A stretch of 64,000 nt of DNA, taken from contig CM119263.1 of assembly GCA_051294375.1 (NCBI GenBank), positions 13,780,414-13,844,413 of the forward strand. Direction: 5' to 3'. The position numbers and the translations under genes were made by a program. The stretch is from Paraspadella gotoi. Its lineage: Eukaryota; Chaetognatha. Numbering within the stretch: position 1 is the first letter of the stretch; every line of letters starts with the position of its first letter. The notes under the pieces are model-generated. The model did no database searches. It was not told the DNA's origin and saw only the letters and a list, made by a program, of their open reading frames with translations. Of the stretch, positions 53,835 to 64,000 are shown one piece after another.

Positions 53835-54541
53835 CGCTCTTCTCTTCTCTTCCTCCCCCTCTCTTCCTCTCTGCTCTCTGTTGCGGCGCGTTTTCGCGCG
53901 GCTGGACGCCATCGACGGCTGCGCGCGCAGTCAAGAGAAATAATGTTGTTTTGAAATCGATGCCACGTTCGGTGGAGGGTGGAATCCAGCGAAATGAATG
54001 GGATGTGGGATGGAAGGGGAAGAAGAGAAGTTTTTGGATGAGGGTGGATAAATCTGAATTCAGTTCGCCTCTGATTTACCATTTTACTATTAGTTATTTT
54101 TAATTTCTTCATTCGTCTTCTTTTTTTTTCCTATCAACTCAAGTCTTTTACTATCATTACTACTCGTTATGCTCTTTTGCTTAATGTCTTCATTGGTCTT
54201 TTGTAATTGTTCTCACCGCTGTCTTTCTCCCCATTTTTTTTCAACCTCCGTAGAAAAAAATGTCGGAAATGCTTTTTTTCCCAACAGCGAGAATCCGTGT
54301 TTGACCTTTGGGGTCAACCACGGGGTCAGACCATCGGACCGTCTCGCGGTGACCACTAAAATGGAAATCATCTGCCACAATTTTCGTCATATTTTCGGCG
54401 CGTCGACGCTCAATCATTGCAGCATCATCGTCACCTTTTTCCCGCATCTTCTTCGCATCTTTGCCCTAATTCCCTCATTCCCCAATCTCGACGCTATTTA
54501 TACGGTATTGTACCTTAGTTAATTAAATGTACATGTTATCT

Positions 54542-54581
54542 TATATATATATATATTTATATATATGTATATATATATATG
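54542..54581. repeat. (TA)n microsatellite
   Basis: TA dinucleotides with TTTA and TGTA interruptions. Confidence 0.92.
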
Positions 54582-54788
54582 TTCGCTATACAGTATACAT
54601 ACGTGTGCAAAAGAATGTTTTATATTCCAAACATTTTCCCAAAAAATTTGAAAAATTCCTCATGAAATATTCTTTACCCAATTTGTGCCAAAAAAATAAA
54701 TTCCCAAATCGGAATTATTATTCTCCGGTGGACCGGATTTTTATCTTTTTATTCTCTCGCCGTTGGCCGAATAACCGAGAGTCCCCCG

Positions 54789-54903
<115 letters not shown>

Positions 54904-56749
54904 GAATCAGAGAGAAAAAGTGGTAAAAGTTAATGTTGCGGCATGAACCGAAGTTTGCTGTAGGCTGAGAGCGAACCGCATTTTTTATATCTTTTTTCGC
55001 TTTTTCGGACATTAAGTTCATGGGTTCTTCTTAGTTTTGTTTTCTTATTCGATATTTCGGTCTTCGTCGTCGTAGTCGTTGTCGTCGTCCTCGTTGCTTT
55101 CGTTGTCCGAAACATAAAACTTCAACATCTCCCTCGTGATGTTTCCCTAAGTCGTCGTTTTCCTCGAATTAGTCCCAAATAAAAATATCGAGCAAAAATA
55201 ATCGTGCCCTCCCATCGGCCGGCCCCCCCCACGCCACTTCCGCCGTTACCGACTCCACTGCCATCTCTTACGCATCGCAGAGCAAACCCCCTCACCCAGA
55301 GCAGCCACCGGCCACCGCCATCCCCAACGTCGCTTACTCCGCCGCACCAACTTGGACTTTTTATTATTTTTTTGGCGAGCGCCATCTCACGCGCTTTCGC
55401 TTGCCAAGACCAATATTATGGCGCAATGACGCTTCGAGCCCCACGGGACGGGCGAACTCGGTCCGCGCGGAGCGGGCAGGGAGCGGGCTGAGAAGGATGA
55501 GCGGGAGAGGGCTGGGAAGGGAGAAAAAGAAAGGGTGATGCTGTGAAATCAATTCATGGGTGCGAAATCAGGGAGACCGTGAAATTTAGAGAAGGGTGAA
55601 TTAGCGGCGTGAAGGAGGCGGGGGAGAGGGGAGGGACGCAGAGTCCGGCAAGAGGTGAGGGTCAAGGCACGCTCGGAATTGCAAAAATTAGGGGGTCAAC
55701 AGACTCAACACCCATAGACGAGATCTCTTGTTGCAGAATAAAAAGAAAGAAGAAAACAAAAATGTTCAATTAAGTAAAAGATAGAGAGCGAAACAAAAGC
55801 ATGAGACAAATCGAGGAAATAAAATCTTATGTCTTAAAGCAAGAAAAGCTAAAAAAAAAAAGCTCCGGTCTCGTTTCGGACAACGAATTAAAAAATAGAT
55901 TCGCTTCGACCATGAAGAAAAAACGAGCCGCACCATACGAGAAGAGATCGAAAGCCAGAAATAGTGTGATGCCCTAAATGCCGCATCTGCCCACGCTTAA
56001 AGACGAGGAAGCCTCGGAAGGAAAGAGGAAATAGAAAGAAGGCCCGTGGCAGGAAAGGGGCCAAGGCCCGGGATAGAGGCCATCTTGTATGAGAATACAT
56101 CCTGAACTGAAGATATAAAATCTGTTGATTTGAAATCAGGCAATGAGATAAAAAATCGTCCAGCTAATTTGGCACAAAGTGAAAAAAAATCAAATATTGA
56201 TAATATTTTTTTGGTTGTTCTAATGTAGAAGTAATGGCTTTCCCCCCCCCCAAGAAAAAAATTTTTCAAAGATAAAAAATTTGCACTCACAATCACAATT
56301 GTCAAATTCCAGAAAAGGAACGAGGCAGCTTCTCGTTGCGGGATGCTTGGGCAGAGGCCTCGTTAAAACCGTGTTTGGGCAGAGGCTTCGTTGAGACCGC
56401 GTTATTAATTCGGTAAAAGAAAAAAAAAACTCGAACCCATCAAGAATTGACCGAAAAAGTTGGTGAGGGAGTCATAACGATGAATGGAGAATCATCTTCC
56501 AAATCTCGGGAGACTTTTTCTTCTTTTTTTCTTTCTTGGCCGAGCCAACTTCTCCCTTCGCTTTCCTAATTTTATTTCCCTCTTTATTCTTCTCCTCTCC
56601 CTATTCTCCCCTCTACCTTTATCTCCTTCTCAAATTTGTCCTATCTTAACTCTTTCTATGTCTAACCTTGTCTTCTTCTCTCTTAGATTTATTTTTTGTT
56701 CTTCTTTGTACCGCAACTTCTAGTTACGTGTTGTATACAACTATTATAT

Positions 56750-56835
<86 letters not shown>
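56750..56835. repeat. (CT)n microsatellite
   Basis: Uninterrupted array of about 42 CT units. Confidence 0.97.
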
Positions 56836-56839
<4 letters not shown>

Positions 56840-58178
56840 CCAACCCCTCTCTCTCTCTCTCTCCAACCTTCCCTCCCCTCATCCTAACCCCACTAGCCCA
56901 GTTTAGCGAATCAAGAGTCCATCCTAATGCGAAACAAATCATCTCCCGAAAAAAACTACATCATCGTGATGACATCGCGTGATGACAAAATAGTCATTAA
57001 ACCAATTTTTTTAGGCCCCGAGGACGAGGAAAAGGAGGGGGGGGGCGCAGGCGAAAGAAGCGAGCGGAAATTCGGTTATATAACTTTCCACGGACAAAAA
57101 AGAAACTCGGTTGTTTCCCCCAGAAAAGTGACCTATTTGGACATTAGCGAAAACGAGGCGTGTCTCGTTTCCTTCCGAAACGAAGTCAAATTCCGAAAAA
57201 CAGTTATTATTATTTTTTTTCCTGACCATTTTTGTCATTAACTCGGCTTTATTGTCATTAAGTTGGTGCCTTTGTCGTTAACGCGCGACTGACTTTGCGT
57301 AGAATTCTTCTTTTAAAAAGATACATGTGTCGAATTTAATTATTTCTAATTTGCTGTTTGTTTACATATCGCGTTTTCCCTTAACAATCGCTCTTCTTTG
57401 ACGTAACGAACCCCTGCAGCGGAAGTGAACGCGCGCCATTCGTTTAACCCGCCTCGTTATCGCGCGCAGTCTCGCACGCACTGGTGCACGCTTGCGCGCA
57501 CGCTAAACAAAATACCCTCTCGCCTCAAACCTTATTTGCGATCGAGGTCGCCACGGGGGCAAAAGGCAACCGCGAGTTCCTCCCATCCTCACCCGTCTCT
57601 ATCTCGGCCATCGCCCCGTCTCCCCGCCAATCCCATGACCCTACCCATTCTGAAACACTCGCTCCGTCCATGTTTACTCGGTGGGGCGTCGGCAGCCCTT
57701 CGACCCTGGCCTCGCGATCCCGTAGTATCCAGTCCCGATCGCCTCAATTATCCTTTAACCCTACGTCGATTTATCGATCCAACGATGACCGGTCGTTTGA
57801 CCTACGAGCACCTTCGCTCTTCTTTATCAACAAATCCTCTTTGACTTTTCATGGGTTCAATACATTATGAAATCTTACTCGAGTTATTCAAAAACATAAC
57901 TATTTCTACTTTACTATAAATCGAATATTAAACTTAAAGTGTCCGAGCATTTTTGCGCACGACGGTCCACTCCACGAACATCATCCTCTTCTCACCATCA
58001 CCGGCCTTGCTGCTTATGGTTCACCGATCTCCCACTCCACGCCACGTCGCCACCCCTCTCTCGGAAACGCCTCCCCCAATCCCCATGGCAACGCCGACCA
58101 GTAATGACTTTGCGTTATGCCCCTTGTTAGTTGGCGCCGCGCCACGGGCCACTCCCCTTCGGTTGCCGAGGGATTCTT

Positions 58179-58179
58179 T

Positions 58180-58213
<34 letters not shown>

Positions 58214-58233
58214 CTTCTCTCTCTCTTCTCTCT

Positions 58234-58264
<31 letters not shown>

Positions 58265-58265
58265 A
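58179..58265. repeat. (CT)n composite microsatellite
   Basis: CT arrays with TCTTCTC interruptions. Confidence 0.94.
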
Positions 58266-58765
58266 AAATAGCGAAACACAAAATGGACCAAAAAAAAGAT
58301 TTTGGAAATTTACGTAAAGCATGGTTTAGATAATATTCAGTAAATATATACACTCTACTGAATAATAAGTCCTAACTACCTTGAATAAGTTTGATCGACT
58401 CGACTATAGTCTACATAATTGAATTTTTCAACACTTGTCAAATTTTTATCTTCTAACATTTTTATTCCGCAGCATTCGTGGTGCCCCTACATGTATTTTT
58501 GACAGTTTTTTTCCCGAATAACCGCATAACTATTTATTACTCTCTTGAAACCCGGAACTTTGGCCTGTCCAGCCTCGTTAGGGATTTTCGTATTTTATGT
58601 CTCTCCTCTTCTCGGCGCCGATGAAGCCAATTTTCCGTTTTGTTTATTTGGAGTGGCGCCGCGAACGTCACTGGCGGGCCGCCGAAAAAGAAAGAAAACT
58701 CTTGAGGGCGCCACAGGGGCGACGGAGGAGTGGCGCCCGCCCCTGGTCAAGCCAGAGTCAATTAG

Positions 58766-58766
<1 letters not shown>

Positions 58767-58835
<69 letters not shown>
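58767..58835. repeat. (GA)n microsatellite
   Basis: About 33 uninterrupted GA units. Confidence 0.97.
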
Positions 58836-58839
<4 letters not shown>

Positions 58840-58977
58840 GATTTTAGCGGAAAGACAGCACACTCAATGATTCACTCGCTAATTGATTACGTAAACATTA
58901 TCACCCGCACAAAATCTATTACAGCTTCATAGAAGATAAACCAAAGAGCAATATGATTTCATATAGAACTTTAAACG

Positions 58978-59056
58978 AAATAAATAAATAAATAAATAAA
59001 TGAATATATATAAATAAAAAAATTGAAAAAAGGAAAAAATTAATAGAAAACGAAAC

Positions 59057-59099
<43 letters not shown>

Positions 59100-59110
59100 A
59101 AAGAAAGAAA

Positions 59111-59159
<49 letters not shown>

Positions 59160-59160
59160 A
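58978..59160. repeat. (AAAT)n and (GAAA)n arrays
   Basis: Six AAAT units at 58978-59003; after an A-rich spacer, about 24 GAAA units at 59058-59160 with two interruptions. They end 66 bases before the LTR. Confidence 0.95.
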
Positions 59161-59226
59161 TGAAAAAAGAAAAGATATGGAAAAAAAAAATAAAAAAAAC
59201 AAAAACAAAATCCGACAATTTCAAGA

Positions 59227-59591
59227 TGTAGCACCGCAGTTAATTATTTGTTTTGTATGCCTTTCCAGATAATCACATGGTTACATAGATAGCAACAAGT
59301 AAAACAAGCATCTTGAGGCGACTTACCACCGGTCCTCTCTCTCTAAACCCTTCCTCTCTCCTCTTTCTTCGAGCCGGTCTATTCCACACGGTCACTTTGC
59401 CCTAGCTTTGGCAATGACCTTAGATTGACCGACACAGTAATAGGGCCGAGGCGATCGTAAGGTCAAGTGGGTCCGGGCGATGATAAAAGTGGATCAGGAG
59501 AGAGCTAGTCTCACTTCTTTCTACTTCTCTTACATCGTCACAATTCTTCACCTTCTCCTCACTTTTATTATTATTATTTTCGTCTTCTACA
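59227..59591 (+). repeat. 5' long terminal repeat (365 bases)
   Basis: Starts TGTAGCACC and ends TTCTACA, giving the canonical TG...CA ends and a perfect 5-base inverted repeat TGTAG/CTACA. It is followed one base later by a tRNA-complementary site. A GATAAAAG box near 59480 could serve as the promoter. Confidence 0.8.
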
Positions 59592-59592
59592 T

Positions 59593-59605
59593 TGGTGATC
59601 CCGAC
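59593..59605 (+). promoter_or_regulatory. Primer-binding site of the LTR element
   Basis: TGGTGATCCCGAC is complementary to a tRNA 3' end finishing in CCA. It sits one base past the LTR, where the minus-strand primer tRNA anneals in this class of element. Confidence 0.75.
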
Positions 59606-60292
59606 TTAAGATAAGTAACCTTCTGATTTTACTGACGCTGATCGATTGGTTTATGATTTGATTGATCAAGTGATTGATCAATTATTTTATTTATCAATTG
59701 TAAATAGGCGTTGAATTAGTGAAGAAGATTCACTCAGTTTAACGGTCTATTTCGCCATCAGCCAATTTTCGTTTTTTCGACGTATTTTTTCTTCAAAATA
59801 TTTTTAACTTCAAAAATTAAAACGATTTTCGCAATTTCTATTTTTCTCAGTCGCGCGCGTCTTTCCCAACGTCCAACATTTCGCATCGCCTACCCGGATT
59901 ACCACGTCAAAGCTCAAGTTTAATATTTTTTTTTAGGAGTTTTCAACGATTTGTATTTGGTTTAACTTTGAGGTTTTGAGTTACGATACTAACCCTAATC
60001 AATTTTCGTCCATTTTTAGAAATTTTATAAATAGCTCTAAGTTTAATTCAATTTTAATTAAATTTTAACTTACGGTATCGTGAATGACGGTCTCGCCAAC
60101 GCGTTTTTCATTTTACCGCGCCGTTTAAACTGTTTTGTCAGAGAATTTTCTTAGTTTTAATTCTATAAACGTTTAGGCGAAAATTTTTCTTTCGGATTTT
60201 TCCCTTGATTAAAAAGATCGAAAAATTTTTGACTTTTCTGTTCGGCGCAGAATTAGTGAATTTTTTTTTTACAATTAGCAGTCTCTACGATC
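59606..60292 (+). other. Leader of the LTR element
   Basis: AT-rich untranslated sequence between the primer site and the first gag-like ATG; no open frame of note. Confidence 0.55.
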
Positions 60293-61323
60293 ATGGAACA
60301 TCTGCTCGATATGGAGGCCCTCACGGACGCGGAACCCGCCGCGCCTCCACCTCGCCTTCAGCGGACAACCTCAAGCGACGCCGCATGGAGGACGTCACAC
60401 CCCCACCATCACCGTCGAGGACGCCACCCCGATCTCATCGCCGCCACCATCGCCGGAACAGGACGACGCCTTCAAGACGCCACGCGGTGACCAGACCAAA
60501 GTCAAGAGCGTGATTACGCCCCCCCGATCCAACGTCGGTTCCTTCAGGACCGTACCAGGGTCATCAAACGGGCTGATCCAGACTTTCAACAACAGGATTC
60601 TGGGATTGGAAGCAAAGCAAGAAAGCTTCAATGAGAGCGTGAGGTGCTCAATTGAGTACCTCACATCAAACCTCCAACGCCTGCTAGCAGCTCAGCAGGC
60701 ACCACCGGCGATGCCACACAGGTCCACAGGCGACCTTAGTCAAAGACTATGCCAGTTTTGCAGGTCAACAACACCCGGACAATGTCGACGCGGTAGGAGC
60801 CTCCTCCACCGTACCAATGGACTACCAGACGCCAAGCACCAACCGGTCCAAGACGCCTAAGCTGCCGCCTTTTGATGTCGGCAACATCAGAGCCTGGCTT
60901 GCTGCTGTCGAGGGGAGTTTCCGCCTCGCTGCAGTTACAGACGATCAGCACAAAAAGATGCACCTTCTAGGCGCAGTACCACAGGAGCACCAGGTCCTGA
61001 TCAGAGGTTTTTATACCAATGACCACCCTGTCTGCTGGTGGTTACAAGCTGTGAAAAAGCATCTAACTGAGCTGTTCGCCGAGAAGCCCCGGCAAAAGGC
61101 GCAAAAACTCCTTGGTCACCACTCCCTCGCAGGACGCACTCCTTCGCAGTTCGTGGCCGCACTGCGCGCTGAGGTCGAATCCCTGACGATCGACCATCTC
61201 CTCAACGCGATCCTGGCCGAGGTCCTCCCAGCCCATGTGGCCGGAAGGGTAGTCAGCGATGGGGACGAGACGCCGGAAGCGATCGCCAAGAAGGCGGACG
61301 CATTTTACTCTGGCCCAAGGTGA
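60293..61323 (+). pseudogene. gag-like region of the LTR element
   Basis: A Pro/Arg-rich N-terminal segment begins at 60293, passes through at least two frames (a second piece at about 60450-60720), and continues as an intact 168-codon stretch at 60817-61323. That stretch has the Gypsy-type capsid outline: LPPFDVGN start, AWLAAVEGSF, then a helical core with LLGHHSLAGRTPSQF and a closing ADAFYS segment. The breaks near 60390-60450 and 60690-60720 separate it from the upstream start. A degraded cysteine/histidine stretch follows at about 61460-61520. Confidence 0.75.
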
Positions 61324-62320
61324 TCTTCAGATCACCTCAAAACCCATTGGAAAAGTCGTCAGTCATGTCGACACCTCCAATCGATGGGGCATCTTTGAGG
61401 ACGACCTTTCTGACTCAGAGTGCGATGAGTATGCGCCCGACTTGGCGGATGAACGAGCATCACCACAGAGGATGTGCCTCCCGCACGTACGCCAAGCGTG
61501 TGTGCCGCGTACTTCCGGACGTGGCCAAACTACGCGCCCAGGACACAGGTCCCGACCTGGCTAACCGAAGACTAGCAACACAACAGCAAGCGCCGTTTCC
61601 CCAACAAAAAGCAACAGCACTACCTCCGCCGTCATTGCACTGTTTATCTGTGCCTTCCTTGTTGCATGCCCGACGCAAGTTGATAATAACTCATTACTCC
61701 ACTTTGCGTATGACATTTGGATAGAGCGTGCAAGCTACACGGTTTGCGACATGCATGTGTGAATCCAGAGCGAATGGAGCAACGCCAGGATGTGCACCAA
61801 GCGGCCGATGTGCAACAGGCTACGACCCGCAGGAGGCAGTAAACCGCCGTCTCGCTGCGAATAGTTAGTCCATGAACAGACAACCTTACTGCACGCTGTA
61901 CCGAGCAACAAAACAACAATTTGGACATGGCTTGTGGACGGTGGTGCAAAGCGTCACCACTTGTATGTGAGCGCCTTCGCCATCAGAAAGCTCCGCGTGG
62001 CTCCGCGCCTCAACTTCATGCTGCAAAACAGGGTCTCCAATCTCTTCCTACGGCACCAAACAAATCACTATCAGAACTAGGAAGACGCACATACTCACTA
62101 ACAACCGTACTCGCTGACCGTTACGACCCTATTCTGGAGCTGATTTCTGAGGAGCAATCAATTTAGCCGCCGACCACAAGCTCGGCCCTACTCGTTGATC
62201 TTGATGATTTTTCAACAATCGCAGGCAAATCTTACCGCGGACAGGCCTTTCAGAGTCAATACAGTCAATAATGCATATTTCAAAATTGATTGACGAACGC
62301 CCAGAACTCCACGCAACTCA
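61324..62320 (+). pseudogene. Degraded gag-pol junction and protease region
   Basis: No frame stays open for long. By position this should hold the nucleocapsid and protease, but no clear catalytic DSG/DTG was found; a VDGG near 61937 may be its remnant. Confidence 0.45.
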
Positions 62321-62329
62321 GATTTGACC

Positions 62330-64000
62330 CTTCGAAGACCAAGCACGGTGGTTGAACACCACATTCAAACGAGGGTCCGCCTGTCCACTCCCAAGGCAAC
62401 GCCGACTTGCACCTGACAAACTCAAAGCAGCCAAAAGAAGAATTTGCAAAAATGGAGAAGCTTGGGCATTAATACGGAAAGCAAGAGTGCTTGGGCATCA
62501 ACCAACTGCATGTGGTCAAAAAAACCTGACGGCTCACTCAGATGTTGCGGTGACTACAGGCGCCTAACGCAGTCCACAAAAGAACAACCGCTACCCCATC
62601 AAAAATTTGATGGATTTCAATGCACATGTCCGCAAGGGCAAAACAATTTTTTTCAAAAGTAGACCTTTGTAAAGGCTCCATCAAGTACCTGTAGCAGAGC
62701 AGGAAATTTTGCAAAAACAGCGTCAATAACTCCTTTTGGCTCGTGGAATTCCCGTCACCCCATTTGGCCTCAAGAATGCAGGTCCTGAATTTTCAAAGGA
62801 TGATGGACGAAGCCCCTCAAAGATGTACCACACATCTTTGTATATCTAGATGACATCCTGGTCGCCTCAAGCAATGAAGAAGAACACATGCAAGATCTCA
62901 CACTACGGTTCTGACACCGCTGCAAGCAATGGTTTAGTAGTGAACAGGGCAAAATGTTACTGGGCGTACCATCACTCGACTTTCTCGTTACCAGGTAGAC
63001 GCCAACAGGCGTCAGGCCATTGGACACAAAAGTCGAACACATAAGCAATTCCCCCAGCCACATCAGTCAAAAGAGGTTCAAAGATACTTGGCATGCTTCA
63101 CTACTACCGGCGTTTCATTCCAACATCGCCGAAGTCCTTACACCATTATACCAAGCTTAAAAGAGCAACCCCGAGTCTTAAATGGACCGAGGAAATGACT
63201 CAAGCCTTCAAACAAGTCGAAAGGCTCTCGCAAAACGCCAAACTATGCTTGTCCACCCTGTGGACGGGCACCTTGCCCTGACGTTGATGCGTCACTGACG
63301 GCCATCGGCGGCGTCCTGGAGCAGAAGATTGGTGGTCAGTTGGCAACCCTTAGGCTTTTTCTCAGCCCGCTAGCTCACGAACCAGAAAAATGGCCACTTT
63401 CGACCGGGAACTCCTTGCCGCACACCGCTCATGTCCGGCACTTCAGGCCCTTCTGGAAGGGCGCTACTATCGTTCTGTTCTCTGATCCAGAACAGCCTAG
63501 TTCCCGCCATACGCAAGAAATCTTGAGCCACACTCATGCGTCAAACATATCAATTATCTTGCCATCTCCGAATACACAACAGACATTCGATACATTGAGG
63601 GCAAGGCCAACGTGGTAGCGGACACACTAATCCAAGAATCATCAGCCCAGCGAGCAGGTGGCCCAGAACCTGAAGGATCACAGGACCTTCAGAAATGCCC
63701 TCTGTTTGGTCGCAACGGTCAACGCAGTTGGCCCCAAAGGCGTCGATTTTGCCGCTTTAAGCCGGTGGACCAGAGTTCCGACGGGAGATCCAGCGACTCC
63801 TGGCGGACGCCCACACCAAGCCTGCATTCAAGATAGTTTCGCCTGAAAGACTTTTGACTTCAATCTGTGATGTCAGTTCAGAGCAGGGCGCGCCCCTTGG
63901 TTTCCCAAACTTGGCGCCGTCGAGTTTATGAATGCCATCCACAACCCCGTAGCTCACCCGAAGCGTCAAGATGCACAAAAAAGCTGGTAACAAAGAGATG
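62330..64000 (+). pseudogene. Decayed pol: reverse transcriptase, RNase H, start of integrase
   Basis: Landmarks in changing frames: RRLAPDKLKAAK (about 62402), DGSLRCCGDYR (about 62527), TPFGLKNAG-like piece (about 62760), the YLDD polymerase motif at 62843-62854, a DVDASLTAIGG RNase H piece (about 63285), an EGKANVVADTL end-of-RNase-H motif (about 63598), and an H2C2-type integrase start near 63890-64000. Each is separated from the next by stops or shifts. The copy is inactive; sequence continues past the window. Confidence 0.75.

Larger units (their letters stand above)
59227..64000 (+). mobile_element. Ty3/Gypsy-like LTR retrotransposon, decayed, right end outside window
   Basis: Order seen: 5' LTR, primer-binding site, ~700-base leader, gag-type capsid sequence, then reverse transcriptase, RNase H and the start of integrase. 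RT before RH before INT is the Ty3/Gypsy order. Reading frames are broken by many shifts and stops, especially in pol, so the copy cannot make its enzymes. It is in the plus orientation at the right edge; the 3' LTR and target-site duplication cannot be examined here. Confidence 0.85.

Noticed and set aside
55204-55491. Proline-rich 95-codon frame
   Set aside because: Composition follows the GC-rich DNA and no domain or signal is present; kept only as a CpG island.
57425-57870. Two overlapping ~130-codon frames
   Set aside because: Two different frames are open together over the same GC-rich DNA, and neither shows a domain, signal peptide or splice structure.

Overview
This is eukaryotic, almost certainly metazoan, nuclear DNA. 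Coding exons are short and separated by small AT-rich introns with GT-AG (twice apparently GC-AG) boundaries. The best-fitting source is an ecdysozoan, probably an arthropod such as a crustacean: there is a secreted peritrophin-type chitin-binding protein, a Penelope-like element with a GIY-YIG domain, a Ty3/Gypsy-type LTR element and a very heavy load of (GA/CT)n microsatellites. No sequence feature fixes the species, and a lophotrochozoan cannot be excluded. Five assembly gaps (N runs) are present, most next to simple repeats.

Layout. 1-9.3 kb: no recognisable gene; microsatellites and low-complexity DNA. 9.3-18.0 kb (+): an 11-exon gene for a secreted chitin-binding (CBM14) protein with a 5.2-kb first intron. 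18.3-24.2 kb (-): an 11-exon gene whose phases join into a 660-residue protein with a ubiquitin-like N-terminus, about three membrane segments and an ARM-like helical region. Its 2.8-kb second intron carries a decayed Penelope-like element and a dispersed repeat family. 26.1-31.2 kb (-): a complete 18-exon UBA1 (ubiquitin-activating enzyme E1) gene, about 1098 residues. 31.2-36.3 kb: AT-rich spacer with a direct duplication, a MITE-like foldback element, TTAGGGG-like degenerate arrays and a copied piece of a neighbouring exon. 36.3-41.3 kb (-): two tandem paralogues. One encodes a large single-pass receptor (pentraxin-like domain, WSC-like cysteine module, four sushi-type modules, membrane segment, cytoplasmic tail with three PPxY motifs). 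The other encodes a shorter secreted form that stops after the first sushi module. 41.3-59.2 kb: no confident gene; many microsatellites, a diverged ~4.3-kb palindrome centred near 47.1 kb, a polypurine block and several CpG-rich islands. 59.2-64 kb (+): 5' LTR, primer-binding site and decayed gag-pol of a Ty3/Gypsy-like retrotransposon running off the window end.

Functional links. UBA1 charges ubiquitin. The next gene on the same strand encodes a ubiquitin-like-domain membrane protein, and the receptor further upstream carries PPxY motifs of the kind bound by WW domains of NEDD4-family ubiquitin ligases. That three neighbours touch the ubiquitin system may be coincidence and is stated as inference only. 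Exon models were built by hand from splice signals and reading phase; all five genes close to a whole number of codons.
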